In this document: positions 53,187 to 58,378 of the stretch, piece after piece
Layout: the number at the start of each line of letters is the position of its first letter
Numbering within the stretch: position 1 is the stretch's first letter
NCBI GenBank assembly: GCA_022821585.1
Contig: JAJEDI010000019.1
Span: 1 to 58,378 of the forward strand
Length of the DNA: 58,378 bases
Source of the DNA: Caldilineaceae bacterium
GTDB lineage: Bacteria > Chloroflexota > Anaerolineae > Caldilineales > Caldilineaceae
Direction: 5' to 3'
Position numbers and translations under genes: made by a program
Notes under the pieces: model-generated
What the model was told of the DNA's origin: nothing
The model's input: the letters and a program-made list of their open reading frames with translations, nothing else
Databases searched by the model: none

Positions 53187-54488
53187 TCAGATGCGCTTGA
53201 ATGCCCGCATCCGATTGGTGTAGGTGGCCTGGGAAATGGGGCCTTCAAGGAGGGGATCGCCGGTCTCTTCCATCCAGTCGCGCAGACGCCGCGCCAGATC
53301 GTCTCTTATGTCGGCGTAGTCCGGGTCTTCGGCCAGGTTGTTCTGTTCCAGTGGGTCCTGCTCCAGGTCGAACAGCTCGAAGAGCGGGTGGTACATCTCG
53401 GTATAGGGTATGTCCAGGGCTATGCTGGTCTCGGGGTACCCCTTGGCGTTGCTAAGGTAGTCGGGGGGTGTCTCGATCATGGGTGCGAACTCGAAGTTGG
53501 CGATCAGTTTCCAGCGGTCCGTGCGGATGGCGCGCATGGGGTCGTAGTAGGTGTGATAGGTCTTTTCACTGAAAACGTATTCGCTCGGATTGTAGGTATC
53601 CCCGCGAAGTAGATTCCAATAGCTGCGCCCCTGCAGATTCTGCGCCTTTTCCAACCCCAACATATCGAGCACGGTGGGCGCGAAGTCCACGTGAGTGACG
53701 AACTCCGAATAGCGCCGGCCCCCCGCCAACCCCGGGATACGCATGAGCAGCGGCACCTCGATGCCGGCGTCGTAGAGGCTCATCTTTGCCAGCGGGAAGG
53801 GGATGCCGTGGTCGGCGGTGAAGACGACTACTGTATCGTCCTCTAAACCCGCGGTCTCAAGCGCTTCGAGAGCCCTACCGAACGCCTTGTCGATGGAGGC
53901 CACGGAGGCTTCCATATCGACCATATCCTCACGTACTTCGGGAATATCCGGCAGGTAAGGCGGCATGGCGACCGCATCTGCGTCAATCTTCTCTACGTCA
54001 TGCGGGAAGGGACGGTGCGGCTCGGTAAAGCCGATCTGGGCGAAGAACGGGGCGGCATTCTGTTCGCGCTGCGCCAGGAAACTGCAGAAGGCCGTTACCA
54101 ACTCGGCGCAACTCCCCCTTGGACTTGCATGCATATAGCCGCAGCGCTCCGGGCTGTTGGCCTCGTGCTGGGTACCGAAGAGGCGGGTCTCGTATCCGTG
54201 CGCGGAGAGGATCTGGGCCAGATGGCGCTCGTGCGGATGCAGGTCATTGGCGAAGCCGGAGTGGGCCAGCCCGACGACACCGTTGGCGTGCGGGTAGCGG
54301 CCGGTCCAGAGAGCGGCTCGCGACGGGCTGCACTGGGGCGCGACGCAGAAGCTGTTCTCGAACTGCAGGGACGCAGCCGCGAAGGCGTCGATATGCGGTG
54401 TGCGGACGCCGGGGACGCCATAGCAGCCGAGGTAGCGGCCCAGATCGTGGCAGATGAAGACGAGGATGTTCGGCTGTTGGGAGTGCAT
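53187..54488 (-). CDS. Sulfatase (type I, formylglycine-dependent)
   Basis: A 433-residue sulfatase. The modification motif is the canonical CSPSR (Cys53, CSPSRAALWTGRYP). At the N-terminal metal site the usual DD is ICHD (one Asp, Asp15). FTADHGIPFPLAKMSLYDAGIEVPLLMR supplies the later metal ligands, and RAIRTDRWKLI ... ELFDLEQDPLEQNNLAED the end. The start at 54488 begins directly with the domain (QQPNILVFICHD); a longer frame upstream lies in repeat sequence. No signal peptide. It follows the MalG-like gene on the same strand and probably acts on sugar imported by that system. Confidence 0.92.
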   Translation of the reverse strand: MHSQQPNILVFICHDLGRYLGCYGVPGVRTPHIDAFAAASLQFENSFCVAPQCSPSRAALWTGRYPHANGVVGLAHSGFANDLHPHERHLAQILSAHGYETRLFGTQHEANSPERCGYMHASPRGSCAELVTAFCSFLAQREQNAAPFFAQIGFTEPHRPFPHDVEKIDADAVAMPPYLPDIPEVREDMVDMEASVASIDKAFGRALEALETAGLEDDTVVVFTADHGIPFPLAKMSLYDAGIEVPLLMRIPGLAGGRRYSEFVTHVDFAPTVLDMLGLEKAQNLQGRSYWNLLRGDTYNPSEYVFSEKTYHTYYDPMRAIRTDRWKLIANFEFAPMIETPPDYLSNAKGYPETSIALDIPYTEMYHPLFELFDLEQDPLEQNNLAEDPDYADIRDDLARRLRDWMEETGDPLLEGPISQATYTNRMRAFKRI

Positions 54489-54579
54489 GGGAGCAGGCCC
54501 TTTTGAGTTTTCAGCTTTTAGTGGAGTGCGCGTGTTCGAGGTGTTAACAAGAAACACGAGCGCGATACTTTCGTATTTT
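54489..54579. repeat. Short intergenic region with TTTTTAGT-type variant
   Basis: TTTTGAGTTTTCAGCTTTTAGTGGAGTG lies upstream of the sulfatase start. No other feature. Confidence 0.4.
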
Positions 54580-55473
54580 TCAGCGCCCGCCGAGTCCGGA
54601 CAGGGCGATGCCCTTAACGAAAAAACGTTGCGTGAAGAAGAAAACGATGAGGACGGGCACTATCATGATGGTGGCGGCGGCCATCATCAGCGCCCATTCT
54701 GTGCCCCACTGGCTCTGGAAGTAGCGCAGCCCGACGGCCAGGGTCTTCTTTTCGGGGCTGTTGAGATAGATCATGGGGCGCATGAAGTCGTTCCAGTTGC
54801 CGAGGAAGGAGAAGAGTCCGACGGTGCCCAGCACCGGCTTGGCGAGCGGCAGGATGATGCGCCAGAAGACGGTAAAGGTCGAGGCGCCGTCGATAAAGGC
54901 GGCCTCCTCAAGATCGAAGGGGATGGTGGTGAAGTACTGGCGGATGAGGAAGATGAAGAAGGCTGATCCACCGAAGAAGACGGGTACGATCAGGGGCAGG
55001 AAGGTGTCGATCCAGTCGAGACGGCTGAAAAGGATGAAGGTGGGGATGAGGGTGACGACGTCGGGCAGCATCATGGTGGAGAGCACGAGGATGAAGAGGA
55101 CATTGCGGCCCCAGAACTGGATGCGGGCGAAGCCGTAGGCGACCAGTGAGGCGGAGAACAGTGTGCCGACCAGGCTGACGACGGTGATGAGCAGGGTATT
55201 TCCGAACCAGACGACAAAGGGCGCCTTGATAAAGACATCAGGGTAGTTTTGCCACTTGATGGGGATTGGGATCCAGCGGGGGGGAAAGAGAAGAACCTGG
55301 TATTCGGCTTTAAGCGAGGTCGAGAGCATCCACCAGAAAGGCACGGACATGATGATCGAAAAGACGATGAGAAAGGTAATGCGGGGCAGGAAGTTGAGGC
55401 GAAAGATGAACATGCCGGTCTGCAACTTGCTCAGTGGCGTGTTGGCGTCCTGTTCGTGGGTTTCCGCGGTCAT
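54580..55473 (-). CDS. Sugar ABC transporter permease (MalG-like), CUT1 family
   Basis: A 297-residue permease: first helix ITFLIVFSIIMSVPFWWMLSTSLK, periplasmic NYPDVFIKAPFVVWFGNTL, helices around LFILVLSTMMLPDVVTLIPTFILF, EAA loop DLEEAAFIDGASTFTVFWRIILPLAKP (about 185-211) and the end FFVKGIALSGLGG. Complete, unlike the other MalG-type gene at 16133-16915. It pairs with the MalF-like protein encoded 23 bp upstream. Confidence 0.93.
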   Translation of the reverse strand: MTAETHEQDANTPLSKLQTGMFIFRLNFLPRITFLIVFSIIMSVPFWWMLSTSLKAEYQVLLFPPRWIPIPIKWQNYPDVFIKAPFVVWFGNTLLITVVSLVGTLFSASLVAYGFARIQFWGRNVLFILVLSTMMLPDVVTLIPTFILFSRLDWIDTFLPLIVPVFFGGSAFFIFLIRQYFTTIPFDLEEAAFIDGASTFTVFWRIILPLAKPVLGTVGLFSFLGNWNDFMRPMIYLNSPEKKTLAVGLRYFQSQWGTEWALMMAAATIMIVPVLIVFFFTQRFFVKGIALSGLGGR

Positions 55474-55496
55474 GGTGAATCCGGATCGCTACGTGC

Positions 55497-56417
55497 TCAG
55501 GAGACTTCGTAGTAGACCCATCTGTTAGCCAGTTTGAATTGGACCAAGGTGACGACAAGGATGATAACGAAGAGGACCCAGGCCAGCCCGGAGCCGAATC
55601 CCATTCTCAGGTATTCGAAGGCGTTCTTGTACAGGTACAGCACATAGAAAAGGGTGGAACGGATCGGGCCTCCGCCGGTGGTGATGAAGGCGACGGTGAA
55701 CACCTGGAAGGTGCCGATGATGCTGGTCGTGATCACGAAGAAGATGACCGGCGAAATCAGCGGCAGGGTGATGGAAAAGAACTGCCGGACCGGGCCGGCG
55801 CCGTCGACCTCGGCCGCGTCATAGAGGCTTTCGGGCACGCTCTGCAGGCCGCCGAGGAAGATCACCATCGAGCCGCCGATGTGCCATAGCATCCAGACGA
55901 TGATGAGGGGTTTACTCAGGTCCGGGTCGAGGAACCAACGCTGTTCCGGTAGCTTGAAGAGGCGCAGCAGTGTGTTGGCCAGGCCGAATTCGGGATTAAA
56001 TATCATCAGCCAGACGAGTGCGCTGGCGACGATCGGTGTGACCATAGGCAGGTAGAAGATGGTGCGAAAGAGGTTGACGCCGCGGCCGCGATAGTTGAGG
56101 AATTGGGCGACGAATAGGGCCAGTACGACCTGAAGCGGCACACCGATAGCGGTAATGTAGATCGTGTTGTAAAGCGCCTTGAGGAAGTAGACGTTGGGGT
56201 CGAGCAGCTTGGTGTAGTTGCCGAAGCCGACAAATTCAGGCGGGGTGAGGATATCCCACTCGGTAAAGGAGAGGACCATCGACGCGACCATCGGGCCCAG
56301 GACCCAGAGCAGGAATCCCAGCAGCCAGGGGGAGATAAAGAGATAGCCCTTTATGTTTTCACGGGCCTGTTTGGAAAGCCGCCGCCTTCCAGACAGAGAT
56401 AGCGAAGATACACCCAT
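55497..56417 (-). CDS. Sugar ABC transporter permease (MalF-like), CUT1 family
   Basis: A 306-residue permease. The start at 56417 (MGVSSLSLSGRRRLSKQ) is chosen because it leaves a short basic head before the first helix (GYLFISPWLLGFLLWVLGPMVASMVL); the frame is open further but overlaps the binding-protein gene. YNTIYITAIGVPLQVVLALFVAQFLN and the EAA-like loop SLYDAAEVDGAGPVRQFFSITLPLI follow. It forms the channel with MalG; the ATPase is not encoded nearby. Confidence 0.92.
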   Translation of the reverse strand: MGVSSLSLSGRRRLSKQARENIKGYLFISPWLLGFLLWVLGPMVASMVLSFTEWDILTPPEFVGFGNYTKLLDPNVYFLKALYNTIYITAIGVPLQVVLALFVAQFLNYRGRGVNLFRTIFYLPMVTPIVASALVWLMIFNPEFGLANTLLRLFKLPEQRWFLDPDLSKPLIIVWMLWHIGGSMVIFLGGLQSVPESLYDAAEVDGAGPVRQFFSITLPLISPVIFFVITTSIIGTFQVFTVAFITTGGGPIRSTLFYVLYLYKNAFEYLRMGFGSGLAWVLFVIILVVTLVQFKLANRWVYYEVS

Positions 56418-56469
56418 TGCAGTGACAGGTTGCCGGCGGCCACTGCATTGGCCGCCGGCAATTACAGTT

Positions 56470-57846
56470 CTAAGACGGTTGTCCTTTTTCGTCGAGGATG
56501 GCCTGCGCGCGCGGCTGGGCCGCTTCGAGAACGCTGACGACATCTGTGCCCTCGATCTGGAATATCTCCTCCCAGGCCGCGCCCAGCACCTCGCCGTTGA
56601 TCTCCGGCCAGGCGGGCGTCAGCGGCATCACCCAGCCCGTGTCCCATGCATTCCAGAAGGCGTCGGCGGCCAGCGGCCCGATCCCTTTGGCGTCGATCCA
56701 GTCGACCCAGAGCTGCCTTGTTTCCTCGTTCGGGATGACGGGCAGACGCGCCCAGAGGTTAAGCATGTAGGGCTGGCCCTCTTTGTTCCAGAACTTGATG
56801 AACTCGTAGCACTCGTTGGGGTATTCGGTGATGGCGAAGATGGGCGTGATGTCGACCGAAAGCCACGTAGTCTGCGCGGCCTTTTCAGGCAGGGGCGCGA
56901 CATCCCATTCCATACCCAGGTCCTGGAGTCTGGGCACCCAGCCGGGAATGCGCCAGTTGCCTTCCATATTCATGGCGACGCGGCCGGTTTCGAAGCCGAT
57001 GCCGCCGGCGGCGGCGGCGAACTGTCCTTCCGCCACCGATACCTTGTGCGTCCAGACCAGGTCCTGGAGGAACTGGATGGCCTCGACGACAGCGGCGTTG
57101 TCGATGCTGATCGTCTGCGGGAATTCGTCACTGTCGAAATAGCGGCCGCCGTTGGTTCTGACCCAGACCATCGAACGGAAGGCGTCGAAATTCTGGATGA
57201 AGCCGTACTGCTTGGTGGCGCCTTCGCCTTTGGTCAGGGCGATAGCCTTTTCGAGGAAATCGTCCCATGTCCAGCCAGGTTCGGGATAGGCGACACCGGC
57301 CTCGTCAAACATCGACTTGTTGTAGTACATGCCGAAGGCGGCTGCCTCGTTGGGCAGGCCCCAGGTCTGACCGAGGACGTGGAAGATCGATTCGGCGACG
57401 GGCGGGATTCTCTCGGCGCGCACGAATGTCGGATCGGCCTCGATCATGTCATCGATGGGATGCAGCAGACCGGCGGTGACAAAGGATACGTAGTCGTGGC
57501 TGCCCTGCATGAAGGCCATATCGGGCAGCTCGTTGGCGGCGGCGCGCACCTTGAGCTTCTGGTAGTGGTTGCCTTCGCCGCCCATCTCCTCTTCCTTGAT
57601 GACGATTCTGTCCTGGGACTCGTTAAAGGCGTTCACCACGGCTTTGATCGGCTCTCTTGAGGGAGCGCCAGGCCAGGGTGCGAAGCGCAAGGTTATGGGT
57701 CCCTCATCGGCCGCCGCGGGCTGGTCCCCCGCTTCGGAGGGGGCGGCTGCGGGCGCGCAAGCGGCGAGGAAGGCGCCCGTGGTTCCCACACCGAGCAGCC
57801 TCAGCATCTCACGTCTTGTCATGGCTCTAACGGGTTTGCCTTTCAT
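56470..57846 (-). CDS. Sugar ABC transporter substrate-binding protein (family 1 lipoprotein)
   Basis: A 458-residue binding protein. Twin-arginine-like TRREMLRLLG and lipobox FLAAC (Cys30), then an Ala/Pro/Glu tether. Family-1 stretches are visible: ITLRFAPWPGAPSREPIKAVVNAFNE, YNKSMFDEAGVAYPEPGWTWDDFLEKAIALTKGEG and GRVAMNMEGNWRIPGW. AGGAG lies 9 nt before ATG 57846; the frame is open 29 codons further upstream. It is the first gene of the sugar importer and has a strong promoter. The substrate cannot be read from the sequence. Confidence 0.93.
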   Translation of the reverse strand: MKGKPVRAMTRREMLRLLGVGTTGAFLAACAPAAAPSEAGDQPAAADEGPITLRFAPWPGAPSREPIKAVVNAFNESQDRIVIKEEEMGGEGNHYQKLKVRAAANELPDMAFMQGSHDYVSFVTAGLLHPIDDMIEADPTFVRAERIPPVAESIFHVLGQTWGLPNEAAAFGMYYNKSMFDEAGVAYPEPGWTWDDFLEKAIALTKGEGATKQYGFIQNFDAFRSMVWVRTNGGRYFDSDEFPQTISIDNAAVVEAIQFLQDLVWTHKVSVAEGQFAAAAGGIGFETGRVAMNMEGNWRIPGWVPRLQDLGMEWDVAPLPEKAAQTTWLSVDITPIFAITEYPNECYEFIKFWNKEGQPYMLNLWARLPVIPNEETRQLWVDWIDAKGIGPLAADAFWNAWDTGWVMPLTPAWPEINGEVLGAAWEEIFQIEGTDVVSVLEAAQPRAQAILDEKGQPS

Positions 57847-57967
57847 CGGGATCGTCTCCTTTCTTGCGGGTTTGAGATTGGGAACGTGCCGGGACGAAAT
57901 CTCGTGCAGGGCGGGACAGAAAGTGCAACGCACCCTGCTCTCAGGAGTGATGGGTTGTTAAATGGAG

Positions 57968-57997
57968 ATTATACGGTGATTTTTTTTCGCTTGTCAA
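57968..57997 (-). promoter_or_regulatory. Consensus sigma70-type promoter of the CUT1 sugar importer
   Basis: Minus strand TTGACA (57997-57992), an 18-base A-rich spacer and TATAAT (57973-57968). Both hexamers are perfect consensus. Leader about 115 nt to the start at 57846. Confidence 0.85.
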
Positions 57998-58089
57998 CCG
58001 CGTCTCAGCAGCGGGTACATCCCAGATTTTTTTGGGGGGGGGACCGGTCTGGCGGGGAATTGATGACAGCGATGGTTGAAATTGCTTAG

Positions 58090-58378
58090 CGGCTGTTGGA
58101 GAGGGGCGGGGCAGGCGCCGGGCCTGGCCTTATCGTGGGGTCCGTTAAAAATGAAGGGGGCGCGAGGGCAGGCACAAGGCCGGCACATACGGGGATCTGA
58201 TGGGACTGGCGGGACGTGGTTGGGCGAAACTCCTTCGATTGGGCACCTGTCACGAATGTCGACACTTGGTCGACGAGGCATGTTGTAGGAGAGGGGGCGT
58301 TGCGGGGGGGGGGCCCCCCCCCAAAGGGGGGCCCCCAAAGCCCCACCCCCCAAAAAAACGCGGGGGTAGAGAAAATAA
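58090..58378 (+). repeat. Right-end copy of the dispersed composite repeat, with degraded end
   Basis: 58160-58187 resembles the core of the 72-bp repeat (GCGAGGGCAGGCACAAGGCC). 58190-58350 aligns with 256-420. From about 58300 the expected hairpin GGGGGCGGAGCCCCC is replaced by long G and C runs and the tail loses single bases, which suggests low base accuracy at a contig end rather than biology. Confidence 0.75.

Noticed and set aside
58290..58378. Long G and C runs as a biological structure such as a quadruplex
   Set aside because: They replace the normal hairpin of a repeat seen intact elsewhere, so sequencing or assembly error at a contig end is likelier.

Overview
The window looks like a GC-rich metagenomic contig from an uncultivated Chloroflexota bacterium, probably Anaerolineae/Caldilineales-like. 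That placement is inference: several unrelated ABC importers start with Tat-type or lipobox binding proteins, there are sulfatases and phytanoyl-CoA-type dioxygenases, and short intergenic repeats of the TTTTTAGT and GGGCAGG-CACAAGG-CCTGCCC type are abundant. No rRNA, complete tRNA, CRISPR array or intact transposase was found. Both window ends lie in copies of one dispersed repeat, and the right end degrades into homopolymers, so the window is probably a whole contig broken at repeats.

Layout. 0-6.2 kb (+): a promoter followed by an LplABC-type sugar importer without its ATPase and, 3 bp downstream, a divergent GroEL-family chaperonin. 6.2-18.8 kb (-): a DUF4926 protein, then an Opp/Dpp-type importer cassette with a GH-like barrel and a hypothetical protein at its 3' end, a phytanoyl-CoA dioxygenase-like protein, a MalG permease whose 5' end is a scar, and a DUF2961 (GH172-like) hydrolase with its own terminator. 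19-35 kb: a lower-GC accessory region with an SH3b protein, duplicated membrane proteins around a broken hicAB module, a YgiT-like antitoxin remnant, a second dioxygenase, an M28 peptidase lipoprotein, and a family of secreted repeat proteins (two one-domain proteins, an eight-domain protein and a decayed copy). It also holds a short HTH protein and a secreted protein flanked by ~320-bp direct repeats. 35-39.5 kb: MFS transporter, SDR, nitrilase-family amidohydrolase and a Phd/VapC toxin-antitoxin pair. 40-58 kb: a sulfatase, a second Opp/Dpp cassette with two beta-propeller hydrolase-like proteins, an alpha/beta-hydrolase, a second sulfatase and a complete CUT1 sugar importer (binding protein, MalF, MalG) with a strong promoter.

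How the genes fit together. The catabolic parts read as several uptake-plus-processing units: binding protein first, permeases next, then glycoside-hydrolase-like, esterase or sulfatase genes. The two Opp-type cassettes share the same architecture and each is followed by two putative carbohydrate-processing genes, so oligosaccharides are as likely as peptides to be the substrate (inference). Sulfatases, a GH172-like protein and esterases point to sulfated or esterified glycans. The most unusual items are the transporter-linked chaperonin with His at the position of the catalytic Asp398 of GroEL, the expanding eight-domain secreted repeat family, and the scar joining a Tat signal-like start to a sugar permease.
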